Positions 36,395 through 48,156 of a DNA stretch of 64,000 nucleotides are shown one piece after another; the stretch's first letter is position 1, and each line of letters begins with the position of its first letter. Origin of the DNA: Gymnogyps californianus (taxonomy: Eukaryota > Chordata > Aves > Accipitriformes > Cathartidae); the NCBI RefSeq assembly GCF_018139145.2, contig NC_059481.1:2158368-2222367 (forward strand), written 5' to 3'. The notes beneath the pieces are model-generated. The model was not told the DNA's origin. It did not search any database and was given only the letters and a program-made list of their open reading frames with translations. A program made the position numbers and the translations under genes.

Positions 36395-39300
36395 GTGAGC
36401 GGGGCTGGGGGGGGGTTTGGGCTTGGCGTGATCTGCATGTCACCACCCCGAAGGAGATGTCCTGAATGCCACGTTCATCCCGACAAAGCTGCCTTTGACC
36501 TGTGGTTCCTGGTGGCAGTGCCCACAAGGTGGTTCTCCTGGTTTCGTGGTCCTCCAGCTGCCCAGGGCATCACCCCGTGGGTATGATGGTTTCTGGTTGC
36601 ACGTGGGCCACCCTCGTAGCAGGGGACACCACCTCCCGCGTGCTACAGCTGAATGGCGAAGCCACGGGAGGACTAAATCCTGAAGGTTTCTGACTTACCT
36701 GGGTCTGTCCCCATGCGCTGCAGCTCCTGGCCCCCCAGGTTGCAGCACCTCAACCTGGGAGAGACATCAGGACTGAATCCTTTTGGGATGCTCAGCAGCG
36801 GTTCTGACCAGGCTGGGTAGTGTTCCTAAAACCCGCTGGCGTTTATTATTAGCCGGAGGGAGAAGTGATGCTCTCGAGTCTGCCAAGAGTCAGGCGAGCT
36901 GCCCGAACGCTCTTCTCCTGCCTGTCTGCCCGTCTGCGGCCCCTGGCAGGTCTCCTCCAGCCCGGCTCCTTCCGCAGCTCCTCATCTCCCCGCTCGGGCT
37001 CTTGCTTCAAATTTAATGTCTCGTTGCTTCCCTCGTCCCCAGGGAGGGATTTGCTGCGGGTGACGGCTTTGCTGTGTTCTGCAATGGTGTTGAGGTTGGA
37101 ATATAAAGTAAATCCTTGGTCCGAGGCGAGATTTTTCCCCTTTTCCTCCCCGTTTTGGGGTTGGGGGGAATTGGTGAAAGAAGCGCTGATAGTGCCCTGG
37201 ATCTGCTTTGGGGGACGTCGCTGCTTGCTGCCAGCGGGCACCCCAGGACCAGCTCCGAGCACAGAGGGTCCGGCAGCCCTGGCATGGTTGGCATTGCTCC
37301 CTGACGCAAGGGCAGGGTTGGCATCCCGACGTGGTTGGCATCGTGCCGTGGCACTGGGACGAGGTTGGCATCTTGCCGTGGCATGCCGGTTGGCATCGCG
37401 CTGGAGCACTGGTGCCATCTAGCGCCTGCCAGCCCGGCCACTGTGCTGCCCCGAGCTGGCTCATCCTGGGGACACGAGACTGTGTCCCTGCTGCTGTCGC
37501 CCACCGACCTCCTCTCCCCGCGGGGAGAAACTGGGCTGCGTGTCCCGGGGCAGGGGGTGCAGGTTTGGGTGCCTGCAGCCGCAGCTGGCAGCTGAGGGCA
37601 GTGGTGCCCCCGGTTTGGCGCTGGATGTGGGGCTGTCTCCCTGCTGCAGGGTGGGCTTGGCTGGGGGTCGGTGCTGGGGAGGGTCCTGAGATGCCACCTG
37701 CCCACGGGTCCCTCCCGTGGGCATCCCTCAATTTCCTTAGATGTTATCCAGATGGAGAATTAAGGAGGTGCTTCAGCAGGATCTTACCACCATGTGCTTT
37801 TGCCCTCACCACCCTCCCGCAGGTGCCATGGAGATCCAGGTCCCGGATGAGCCCGTGGTGGCTCTTTTTGGCCAAGATGCCACCCTGTGCTGCTCCTTCT
37901 CCCCCGAGGCCAACTTCAGCCTTGACGACCTGAGCCTCATCTGGCAGCTGACGGACACCAAGCGCTTGGTCCACAGCTTCTCCGGTGGCCGGGACCAGCT
38001 GGCGGACCAGGGTGGGGGCTACGCCAACCGTACGGCTCTCTTCTACGACCAGCTGGCCCGGGGCAACGTCTCGCTGCTCCTCCGACGCGTGGAGATCTCA
38101 GATGAGGGCAGCTTCACCTGCTTTGTCCGGGTCCGGGACTACAGCAGTGCGGCTGTGACGTTGCAGGTGGCAGGTGAGAGATGGAGAGTTGGGGTGTCCC
38201 TACGTGTCTCCCCAAAGAGAAGGGTTCTCCATCATGCTTTGCTCCTCTGTGGAGCCTCTTTCTCTCTCCACCCTTGCCGTGGTCTTCCCCTGAAGTCAGG
38301 TCTCTGTTAGAGACCAACCAGCTGCATCTCCCCCAAATACTGCTGGTGGGGGATGCGGTCCCTTCCCTGCCATGATGGAGAGCCTCTCAGTTGAGAGGCC
38401 ACCTGGAAGCATGGCCATAAATGAACCAAAGCTGGGGAAGCTTCAGCTGGTTGGTCTTATCAGCTGGAAGAGTCTGTCCTGGGGCTTGCCCAACCTCATT
38501 GGGTTGCTCCAGATCCTGATCCTTTGGTCTTCTCCATTGCGTCATGCCGGCTGTCCTCTCCCTTGCAGCTCCCTACTCCAAGCCCAACATGAACCTGGAG
38601 CCCAACAAGGACTTGAAGCCAGGAGATCTGGCAGCTGTGACTTGCCATGCTTCCCGTGGCTACCCCGAGGCCAGCGTCCTTTGGCAGGACAGCCAGGGCA
38701 GCAACATCACCGAAAACATCACCACATCCCAGGTGGCCAACGAGGAAGGTCTCTTTGACGTGCACAGTGTCCTCCAGGTGCTGGTGGAGCCAAGCAGCAC
38801 CTACTCTTGCCTGGTGCGAAACCCGGTGCTGCAACAGGAGACCCAAGCCTCCGTCACCATCACGGGTGAGCCAGCGAGGGCCAAAATTGGGGGAAGGAAG
38901 GGATGGGCTCTGTCTGAAGAAGGTGACCCTGGTGGCACTGGGATCCCTACTGTGGCCCAGAGCCACCCTGGGGGTTGCTACCCTGTATCTCTGCTCTACC
39001 TCTCTCCCCATGGACCTACAAGGGTGTCTTGAGGCTGTGCTGTCTTCCCCTGTCACCCCACGCCAGCGTCCCAGCTAGAACCAGCATCCTTAGTTCTTAG
39101 TCTCTAGCTTTGCTAGTTGCCCTGTCCCAGTCTAAACCACCTCAGAAAGCCAGCACAGGGCACGGTAGTTGTCTTCTCCTTAGCACGTGGCCATGGGATG
39201 CTCTTGATTTGGGGTTCTCCATCCCAGCTGCAACACTCCTGCTTCAAAAATACAGGCTGGAGGAGTTCATCAAGCACATTCAGCCTCGCTGCTTTGCTCC

Positions 39301-42300
39301 GAGCTCCTCCTGCTGCCCTCCCAGAGCTCTTTATATACCTTGTGCGCTCCCCGGTAGCATTAATTAGCGTTTAATTACCCTTGGTACGGCACTTGCTGGG
39401 TTGGGAAGCTGGGTCCCTGGTGGAGCATCAACTTTTTGGCTGGATGCGCCAAACTCTGGCAGGAAAACTTGTGTGGATGCTGCTGGCTGGGGACAGAGGG
39501 GTGGCTTTTGCATGGGCTCCCAAGCACGTGGGCAAAGAGTCAGCCTTGGGGTGACGCCTGTGGAGGGGCAGGGTTTGGGGCAAGACTTTATTTGAAGAAG
39601 GAGCAATATTATGGGGAAAAATCGGACTCCCAGCCCTCCGGAAGATATCCCCCAAGCCCTGGTGGTCCCTGCCAGGCCATCCCAGACCCTGGGGAAGGTG
39701 TCCCCATCCTTCCCGGCCCCGTGGCGTGAGATGAGAGGGGAAAGGGAGCAGGTCCAGCATCGTCTAATACTTCTTTTGAGCTTCTTAGTAACTGAAGGGT
39801 CAGCCTGCCATTTGAATTTATTAGTGCAATTATTTAAAGGTTAACGGAGTATTTTAGGGAGTAACTAAACCTGCTGCTTCCCTGCCTGGATCCAGACCTG
39901 CTGGGGGAGGCCATGATTAGAGGCACCGATGGGTTTACTTCCAAAGCCACCCCTTGTGCCACCGACTCCCTCCGTGGGGATGTGCCCCTGCCACCGCGGG
40001 TCCTGGATGCCGGGCACGTGTCCCTGAGGTCGGGCAGCGATGTTCACCGTGGTGGTATTGCTCTTTCCTCCCCCTGCAAGGCCAACATCTCGCCTTCCCC
40101 GCCGTGGCTCTCTGGGTGACGTGGGACTCGCCATCTGCGTCGTGGGGCTGCTCGCCGTCCTGGCGTACGTGTGTCAGAAGAAAATCCGCCAGAGCTGTGA
40201 GGAAGAGGAGGAAAACGCAGGTAATGTGGCAGCTACACCCGCTAAAAGGGATGAGGTTTGCAGGGGGTGGTGGATGGAGGGTGACGGATGGGGGGAGCTG
40301 GGGCAAATTTTAACTGGCGTGGGTTTGCCTTGGCGGTGGCATCTTTTAAAGGATGAAGGGATGTTCGGGGCTGCTGGGTTTGGCGGGCACCGGCAGATCC
40401 ATACCGGAGAGCCTGTGCTGGCTGCGTGTGTAGCTCCAGGTGGCTCTTTCAAACATCCACCTGGTTTTCCTGCCACCCAACGTGTCTCTGTCATTCACCT
40501 TCCTGCTCCGAGCATCCTCTGCATGTCTGGTACCCACAACCGGGTGTGCATGGAACATCTCCTCCGAGAAGGTGCCCGCTTGTCACCGTGGAAATGCCAA
40601 GCACTTTGACACGTGGAAATAGTATGAGAGAGATGCTCCATGCTCTTGTTTTCTGCATCCTTCTCCTGTTTGTGGGTTTTTTGTTTTTTTAAATTATGGA
40701 GAGGTGTTTGCACAAAAAGAAGGCTTTGTTGCTTTAAAAAAAGCTGCTGTGCTCCGAAAATGGCTGCAGAAGCAGCTTTGCTGGCGTTCCCCATTTGTTT
40801 TCTCTCGCTCCCTCCCGAGGCGTTCGCTCTGCCAAAGCTTTTCCCTGCCAGCATCGTGCTGCGGGGCCAGGACCCGCAGCCTCCCTCCCCGGGGGCTCCC
40901 GCTTCGCTCCTCCTCTCTCTGCCGAGGAGGACGTCGGTGCCGGTGCCACCACGATGCCTGGCTGTCAGGTGTCCCCGGTGGTGGGGACTGAGAGGGGTTT
41001 TCCCCCAGCGGATCCCAGGGATTCGTCTGCAGGAGATATATATAAAAAATATATATATTTGGGTTTTTTTCCCCTCTGTAACAGGGTATTTTCTCCTCGG
41101 CCAGGGGATTTACAGTGCCGTGACGCTCAGCCGTGGCCCCAGGCCAGCTGACCTCAGTCCTTTAGCATCAAGACACAGCTCCCAGCCCGTGATGTTTTGC
41201 ACCGACGGCTGCGTGCCCTTAGCAATAACCTTTTGCTGTGGCTCTTGATCAGCCAGAAACCGGGCAGGGACCCTGCCCGCGAGCCTGGCAGCCACGGGAG
41301 GCAGGAGCGGCGATTTTTGCTGGTCTTTCTGGCTGGGAACAGCATCGTGGCAAGTCTTACCCGTGGGGTGCAAAGCTCCCGGGCTCCAAGACAGGGTGGC
41401 AACCTGGTGGGTGCTGCGGGAGGGAGAAAGGGATGCTCGTCCCTCGGTGCCGATGGGGTGTCCCGGAGGGGTTGGGGGATCCGTCGTCTCCCTGCTAAGC
41501 CCCTTGCCGAGTGCCTCTCCAGATGGCGGCTGTGCTATAAATAGGGAGGTGAGTGGCTGCACTGCATCGCCCGGAGCTGTGGCTTTTTCTGCTTTGCTTG
41601 TAGGGGATGTGCCACCCCGGCACAGCCTTGTGCTGGGGGAAATACCCCCCGCAGGGTGCTGGAGGGGGGTGCTGGGTGCAGGTGGGTACCAGTTACCTCC
41701 TCCCCGAGCATCGCCAGCGGCTCGGCAGCGCCTGATCCCGAGCAGAGCCCGGGATATGCAGTGACGGTGGGCGGCTCCGAGCAGCCGGGGACGGCAGCGA
41801 TCCAAGGGGCATCCACCAAACCCAGCTGCCCGGGGAGGTGGGGTTCAGGGTGGGTGCTGGGGTGGAGGTCGGCAGATGCTTCACACGCTCTGGCTTGCTC
41901 TTTTGCAGGGACGGAGGAGCAGGACGAGGAGGGGGAAGAACCCAAGACAGGTGGGTGTACGATGCTTCCTTATTATATACGTGAGAGCGTTATAGCGTGT
42001 GCTCGTGCCGCTGTCCCCTACGCAAGCAAACACCCTGGCGTGCTTTGCACCCTCCATTGGTGCTCAGCCCCCACCGTGCTCGCCTGCTCTTCGATACACC
42101 CCCTCAGGCTGGCAGCTCCTTGATAAGCCACCCTATCTCTTAATAAAAAAACACTCGTGGTGCTCTGCTGTCATCAAACGGGTTAATTATATGCCTGGTG
42201 ATTGCCTTTATCTGCTGGCACAGGAGCAAGCCTGCTTGGAATGCCGGCTCCTTCGCTGCCGGGGAGATTTAGGGGCCAGGGGTTGGTTTGCAATGGAAAT

Positions 42301-43895
42301 TGGTGGGTGCAATTATTGGGGTGGCTTCCCCAAAATGAGGCCTTTACCTGTTTCCTCCGGGGAGGTGTTTCCTTGCAAGCCCCCCGTCCCACGCGGCGGA
42401 GTCTGACCCATGCTGTTTTGCTTTTCGCAGCCCTGCAGCCGCTGAAGAGCACGGAGAGCAAAGACGGTGAGTGCGTTTGCCGGGCAGCACCGTAGAACCA
42501 CAAGCTGGTGCATGATGAAGGTTTCTTGCTAAGCACATGGGAGATGATGCTCAGATCAAAGTGTAAAGCATCTATTGCATCTCCATCATCCATCACTGGG
42601 ATTTGTTTTGGTTTGGGTTTTTCCTCCATTTTTTTCAATTTTTTTTCTTTTTTTCCCCCAGTTTTCAATCAAATTTTCCTAGATCAATTATTTCCCAGCA
42701 CCTATTTCCACTCCAATTTGGGCTGCGCTTGCTCTGGCCGCTGCTCGTATCTCCCAGCAGCGACGGAGCGATGCGGCCGATAGCTTCGATGTGGTGTTTC
42801 TTCTCTTATCCTTCCTTTTCTTGGGCACCTTGGGGCCGAGGACAGCCTTCTGCCGCCAACCTGGGTCATTGCGAGGAATTTGGGTCTTTTTTTGAGTGTT
42901 GCCATCGGTTTGCTAAGAGGAGGGGAATTGCTGGGGTCCATCCGTGCCTTGCGGAGAGGGAGGCATGAGCTTCATCCCTCCCCATGCAGAATTCCCCACC
43001 AGCAGCCCAGTACCAAATTTCTGGTGGAAATTCATGAGAATTAGAGTCCCAGCTCCTGTTTCTGCCTTTCAGTATCTTCTCTCCACCTCTCGGCTCGATG
43101 CTGTCAACAGCCCATCACCCATCCCAGCCCGGTGATGGGCTCTGGCACTTTCCGTGCCTGATCAGCCCCGCTCCTCCCCAACTCATCCTCATCCCAAGAT
43201 CTCAATCTTTTAATTTATTTCCTTTCTTATTAAAGGCAGAGGCTTGGCCTCTGCTGCTGGTGACTCACTGGTACTTTAACCCTCCCTTCCTCTTTTATTA
43301 ACAGCCCTGTTTTTTCTCTAACGCCATTTTCCCCCCACCCCGATAGGTTTATAAAAGCCTTTTCTCCCTTCCCCTTCACACCTTTAGCGAAGCATCAACC
43401 AAGTCCGTTTTTCCTCAGTTTTTTCCTCCTCTCTGCCCTTATCTCCCCCTCGCAAACCACCACAGCCCGCGCTCGGCTTCCGAGCCCCTTGGCTTTTCAT
43501 CGCCAATGCAACCTGTTTGCTTAACCCCATGTGCGAGACATCTCCCGCTTGCTCCTCGACCACTTTTTCAGCAGAAACGAAGCTTGAATAATAATACCTC
43601 CTAGGGTTTGCCAGCTGGGGGGGTGTTTCTAGCCAGGAGGAGGAGTGGAGGGATAAAAATGCACCTACATGTGCCTGGTCGTATTTGCCTGGGGCTGACA
43701 TCAGCCCTGGGAGTGGGGAGGATTGCTGGGCGATCCTGGTTTTCCAGGGCAAGGAGAAGCGGGAGCTGCCAGCGACCAAATTAACTCATTAATTTGGACC
43801 TGTGGATTATTATTCTTTTTTAATGTCTTTGCCAATTTTTATTTAGTCTTTTTTTTTTTTTTTCCTCCCCAGATAACGAGCAAGAAATTGATTGA
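36346..43895 (+). CDS. CD276: CD276 antigen (B7-H3), 2Ig form, seven coding exons
   Basis: CD276 is a type I membrane glycoprotein of the B7 family that modulates T-cell and NK-cell responses. Coding exons are 36346-36394, 37823-38173, 38569-38865, 40081-40220, 41909-41950, 42431-42466 and 43873-43895, all with GT-AG borders in phase 1. The order is a short signal peptide (about 17 residues), an IgV domain ([35 protein letters not shown]), an IgC domain ([40 protein letters not shown]), a membrane segment, a juxtamembrane [13 protein letters not shown] and an acidic tail ending EID. These strings closely match human B7-H3. Mammals often carry two V-C pairs, but only one is present here, giving about 313 residues if the frame were intact. 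Exon 40081-40220 is 140 nt rather than 141, which breaks the frame in the membrane segment. As written, translation would end in the exon at 42431. An assembly error or a real allele are both possible. Confidence 0.95.
37274..37405. repeat. Degenerate tandem repeat in CD276 intron 2
   Basis: Five irregular copies of 'ggttggcatc' occur at spacings of about 19-42 bp, several followed by a 'gtgccgtggcac'-like block. Confidence 0.7.
37823..38173 (+). CDS. CD276: CD276 exon 3: IgV domain
   Basis: The exon is 351 nt with phase 1 at both ends, acceptor CCCGCAG and donor GTGAGAG. It encodes a complete V-type Ig domain with the B-strand cysteines in TLCCSF, the core tryptophan in IWQLTD and the F-strand DEGSFTC. 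N-glycosylation sequons NRT and NVS are present. Confidence 0.96.
38569..38865 (+). CDS. CD276: CD276 exon 4: IgC domain
   Basis: The exon is 297 nt with phase 1 at both ends, acceptor CCTTGCAG and donor GTGAGC. It encodes the C-type domain: [18 protein letters not shown] and [11 protein letters not shown] carry the disulfide cysteines and core tryptophan. NIT sequons occur twice. No second V-C exon pair follows before the membrane exon. Confidence 0.96.
40081..40220 (+). CDS. CD276: CD276 exon 5: transmembrane exon with 1-nt deficit
   Basis: The acceptor is CCCCTGCAAG and the donor GTAATG. The first part reads [14 protein letters not shown] in the frame joined from exon 4. The remainder reads [20 protein letters not shown] and [13 protein letters not shown] only in the next frame. 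Both parts match the family, so one base is missing near 40120-40122. The total of 140 nt, where a phase 1-1 exon needs a multiple of three, shows the same thing independently. Confidence 0.92.
41909..41950 (+). CDS. CD276: CD276 exon 6: acidic cytoplasmic tail
   Basis: A 42-nt exon, phase 1-1, between TTTTGCAG and GTGGGT. In the conserved frame it encodes [13 protein letters not shown], comparable to the acidic EDQDGEGEGSKT stretch of human CD276. Confidence 0.88.
42431..42466 (+). CDS. CD276: CD276 exon 7: ALQPLK tail motif
   Basis: A 36-nt exon, phase 1-1, between TTTTCGCAG and GTGAGT. In the conserved frame it reads [12 protein letters not shown], nearly identical to the human tail. In the shifted frame produced by the exon 5 deficit it meets a TGA here. 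Confidence 0.9.
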
Positions 43896-44995
43896 TGGGA
43901 GCTGGGACACCCCCAAGCAGCACCCTGTGCCCTGGACCAGCCGAGATGTCCCCAGTGGGGACAAGCTCCAGGTCCCCTGGGGAGGGCACAGACCTGCTGT
44001 CACCCCTCGTCCCGGACCCCGTCACCCTCCTCCTTCCCCGGCCGTGTCTTCGGGGCGCCCTGGGGCTGGAGAGAGGCTGTGCCTCTTTATCCCCGGTGAG
44101 CCCCGAAAACCGGTGCATCCTTCCCGGAGACGGTGTACGTGGGGTGGAGGGTCTTCCCTGTCCGTCTGTCCATCCCCACGTGGGGCTGAGAGCAACCGGG
44201 GTTGACCATTCCCCCCCTGCACCCTCTGTGCCTGCTCCCGCATCGCCGCAGCCGAGCCAGCCGCCTTCCAGGTGCCTTCCAGGGCAACTTTTGGTGCCCT
44301 TTCCAAGCCCAGAGGCCTCCAGAGGTATAATGGGCTCAGCGAGGTCCCTGGGAGTGACCGACGGAGCCCCGGAGGCTCCGGGAAGATGGATGGGACCTGC
44401 GGAACGTCCAGGCACGGGGGGACAGAGCTGGTGCTCTCTGCCCTGATGGATGCACCGCTCCGGGGACGTATGGGGACGATTATTTTTTCACGTTGCACCA
44501 CTGTGGTTCCCGTTGGACTTTTATTTTTGCCTTAAATGCAAAATCCCATCGGGGTGGCTATCCCCTGCCTCAAATTAACCCAGGGGATTTTTTGAGGGGG
44601 GGGTCGAAAGGCAGGGCTTGGGGGGGACCTGCCGGCCAGGTGAAGCCCCCCTGTCCTCCCCGTGGTGACAAAGCCGATGCTTTGGGGGCTAAAGCGCTGG
44701 TGGGGACGAACCTGGCTGGTGCGTGGGGTCGAGCCCTCGTGTTTCCCATGGGATCGAGGGTCTTTGCCCCTGTGTGTGTCTTGGGGGTCCTCCCTCTGCT
44801 GCTGGGTACCTGCAGGGTGCCTGGGGGCACCCAAGCTGCCGGGGTGAACAGGGTGGCATGTCCCTGGTCCTGCTCTGGTGGGTGAAGTCCTCGCCGTGCC
44901 CCTCGATGGCTCTTCTGCTGGTTTTCGTCGTTATTTAAAATCCAGAATCTGAAGGGAATTTTTGTGCCTTGACAAATAAATTCGGGGGTTGTTTT
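43873..44995 (+). CDS. CD276: CD276 exon 8: last codons and 3' UTR
   Basis: The acceptor follows a long T tract (TTTCCTCCCCAG). Coding runs 43873-43895, giving DNEQEID and TGA, comparable with the human DDGQEIA end. The 3' UTR continues to an AATAAA at 44975-44980, giving about 1.1 kb. Exact cleavage is inferred. Confidence 0.8.
44975..44980 (+). terminator. CD276: CD276 poly(A) signal
   Basis: AATAAA is followed within 25 bases by a GT-rich stretch (GGGGGTTGTTTTGG), as expected of a cleavage and polyadenylation site. Confidence 0.65.
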
Positions 44996-46655
44996 GGACA
45001 ATGCTTTCTGGGCTCGGCATGGTCTCCGGGATGCAGCTTTGGCCATAATTAGTTTAAATATTGAAATTCCCAGAGCAAAACCTTTATGTCCCCCCGTCAG
45101 CTCAGCCCCGTCTGTCCCTCAGTCCCTTGCTGCCACTGCAGCACCTCGCACCGTGCCACCCTCATCCATCACCCAGCGCGGGGAGAAAACCACTCCAGCG
45201 ATGGAGAGGTGCCTGCCCTCATCCCTCTTTTTTATTTTAATACCTCGAGCAGCAGAACGAAGAGCAAAATCCCGAAGGGACATCGTCATCCGTCTGAGAT
45301 CACTCTGAAGTTCGGGCTGGTTAGTCCCACCGATGGGATGGGATGCAAGCGGGGTCTGATGGGGGCTGGCGGGGAAGGGACCTTCCTCAGTCACCCACGG
45401 AGGATTATTTTTAGCTGTCCTTCCCCGGGCGTGAAGCCAGGCTCTGCATTTCAATAGAAAAATATTTCTAAAAGCGAGAGAAGGGAAAGCGTGCTGGTAT
45501 CAGACTCGGGAGGGGATGGATGGTGATTTCATTTAGGGGCTTTGATGTACAGCCTGAATTAAGTTCCGGTGCAATTTTTAATGAGGTGCCAGGAGGTACC
45601 ATTAATATTATTTAGCACCCAGACGCTGGGCTGGGGGAATGAAGCCATTAGCCACCCCCAGCTCCTTGGCGGGCAGAGGAATGAGTTGTCCCCACGTCCA
45701 GGACATCTTTAAAGGTGCTGAGGTGGTGCCAGCATCCCTGGGGATGTCTCCTCTAGCCGGGAGCTTTCTGGGGCATTTCTTTGGACAGATTTGAGGGTTT
45801 TTTTGGCAAAATGCAGCCTGGGCCTTGCAGGGAGGGGAGATCTTGAGGGTGGCGAGGGAGAAAATCATAATTAAGCTGTGGCAGCCCAGGGAAAATATTG
45901 CTTAGGTGGCTCAGGCTGATGAGCTGTCCCAAACTGTGAGCTTCTGCTCAGGGCTGAGCTGCTCACTGCTGTCCCCAGGAGGATGCGCTGTGCTTTGGCA
46001 AGGGATAAAGCACCCCAGGAGGAGCTTAGTTGTCCCCCTTGTCCCCAAGTGCCATCCTGCTTTTGGGGCTGTCCAGGTGATGGGTCTTTTTGGGGGGGGA
46101 AACCATCCATCCTCTTCTTCAAGGTCTCCTTAATCTGACGCGCTGGTTTATGGGTGCTGTGGATGAGACCCAGGCAGGGACGAGGCTGGTCGGCCGCAAT
46201 GCCGTGGCTCTGAGGGTTTTTTTCCATTCCCCCGAAACCCCAACATCCTTCTCCATCTGCTCCCAGAAAACAGTGAACCTGGCAGCCAGGAAAGTGGGAT
46301 TTTACAGGGATGCAGAGCACGAAGGACCCGGCACTGAGAGCTGGCTGCAGCTCAGCTGCCGGAGCTCGCTCGTGTTTGCTCTCATCCCTCCCGGGAGCAG
46401 GCGAGGCTGCGAGTTCATCCAAACCCTCTCGAAGGGTAAAAAACAACAAAAAAATCACATTTGGCAAGTTATTTCAGAAAGCACCGGGGCGAGTCTCTCC
46501 CCAGCGCTGATCGATGGCGGCATTGATTTTTCCCGTCAATAATAAATAACGGGCTCCTGCTTCTTCTATTGACCTAATTCTGGAGGGAGGGAAGATAGAG
46601 ATGCTGAGCCTTGTTGCTGCCTCCCCCCGAGGACTGCATGTGCTGAATGATAGAC

Positions 46656-46715
46656 GATGGGATGGGATGGGATGGGATGGGATGGGATGGGATGGGATGG
46701 GATGGGATGGGATGG
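46656..46715. repeat. (GATGG)n microsatellite
   Basis: About 12 near-perfect copies of a pentamer. A five-base period keeps all frames open and yields spurious repetitive translations. Confidence 0.95.
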
Positions 46716-48106
46716 ATGACGCCCCTGCAGTGCTGGGGCAGCGTTGCTGCCTGTCCCTGTTGTCCCCTTGTCCTGCCCTGGTTCACGGATGGGGCAGTGT
46801 CCCTGCAGGCAGCAGGGATGCTCTGGAAACCCTGCGAGGTGGGTCAGACCCAAGAGCTGCCCGGCACCCATGGGTCCCCCTGCCCTGCGGTGTGGGTCGG
46901 TGTTGTTTTCCAGAGATGAAGGATTTGCAAGAAGCACCATTTTCTACACGGGTTTGTTTCTGTGGGGTGATGTGCCTTTCATCAAGATGAGCAGGATCCA
47001 GCTCCTACACTGCCCCCAAATACCCAATTCTTGGCCTCAAAATTGCCAGGCCAGACCCAAATTCAGATGGAAAGCTCCGAGCAACGTGGCTGAGCTTCTT
47101 TCTGATTTTAAGGCCGTTGCAAACATAATATCTGACTTTCCCAGGGAAAGCAAAGCCCAGAAACGGCCCGGGGCTGGATCTTCCTGCCGCTCAGCTGATG
47201 AAGGCGAGGAGCAAAGCCCCGAGGCCAGGGCTGTGAGCCTGCGGGGGAGCTCATCTTAGGGAGAGGGCATTTCAAAAATCACTTTCTACCTCTGCTCCTA
47301 GCTTTTCCTGGGGAGCAACATCCAAAAAAGATTTAAATCGGTCTAAAAATCCAGGATTTGTTGTGCACAACCGGTTTTTACTTTATTTCCCTTTTGTTTC
47401 CTCCCAGTGCAACAACTGGGACGGAGAAACCACTCAGCTCCATGCCGGCTCTGCTCGGGGAATTTGCTTTCCATGAGCAAGTCGGAGCCAATGCAAAGCG
47501 CTGGCACACCCAAAAGCTCCTTTTTGGCAAAAAAAGGCCTTGAAAAACTCTCCACTTGTCTCATCAATCCTGGTACCCAAATCCTTTTGATGAGGGATGA
47601 GGAGCGCCATGGTATTCCCGAGGGAACTGCATGGAGTCGGCACTTTCCGAGGCAGTTTCTCCCTCCCAGGACCCATTTTTCAGAGCCCAATCCCAAGTGG
47701 GTTATTCCCTGCAGCCACAATGCATCTGGTCCCGCTAAGTCAGAGTTAATGGAGGAGTTGAGAGACATTTTAATTACGGATTTGGCTATCCTGTGTGATT
47801 TATCCCAGGTAACTCGAGCAATTTATCCATCAGCAGTTATAAGGGATCTGAAGCAGAAAGAAAGCGCAGGGAGTATTTATCGCAGTGACTCAGAAGTTGT
47901 TTAAGAGAGATTTGAAACGAAATGGTGATGTTGCTTAAAAAACCCCTACCTGGCATTAAGAAGTTGTCTCCAGCCAGGAAAATTAATGAGCGATATCATT
48001 TTCAAACTCCAATTCTCCTCTTTTCCTGCATTAGCCAAGCAGGGTTCGTTTCTCTTTGGGATGCGCAGCCGAAGCGTGGCGTGGGGACGAGGGAATTGGG
48101 GTGATG

Positions 48107-48156
48107 TTTCAATGTCATTTTACGATCGGGTGGCATTTCAATGTCATTTTACGATC
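48107..48156. repeat. 21-bp duplicated motif
   Basis: Two exact copies of a 21-bp sequence beginning TTTCAATGTCATTTTACG lie at 48107-48127 and 48136-48156, separated by 8 bp. Confidence 0.9.
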
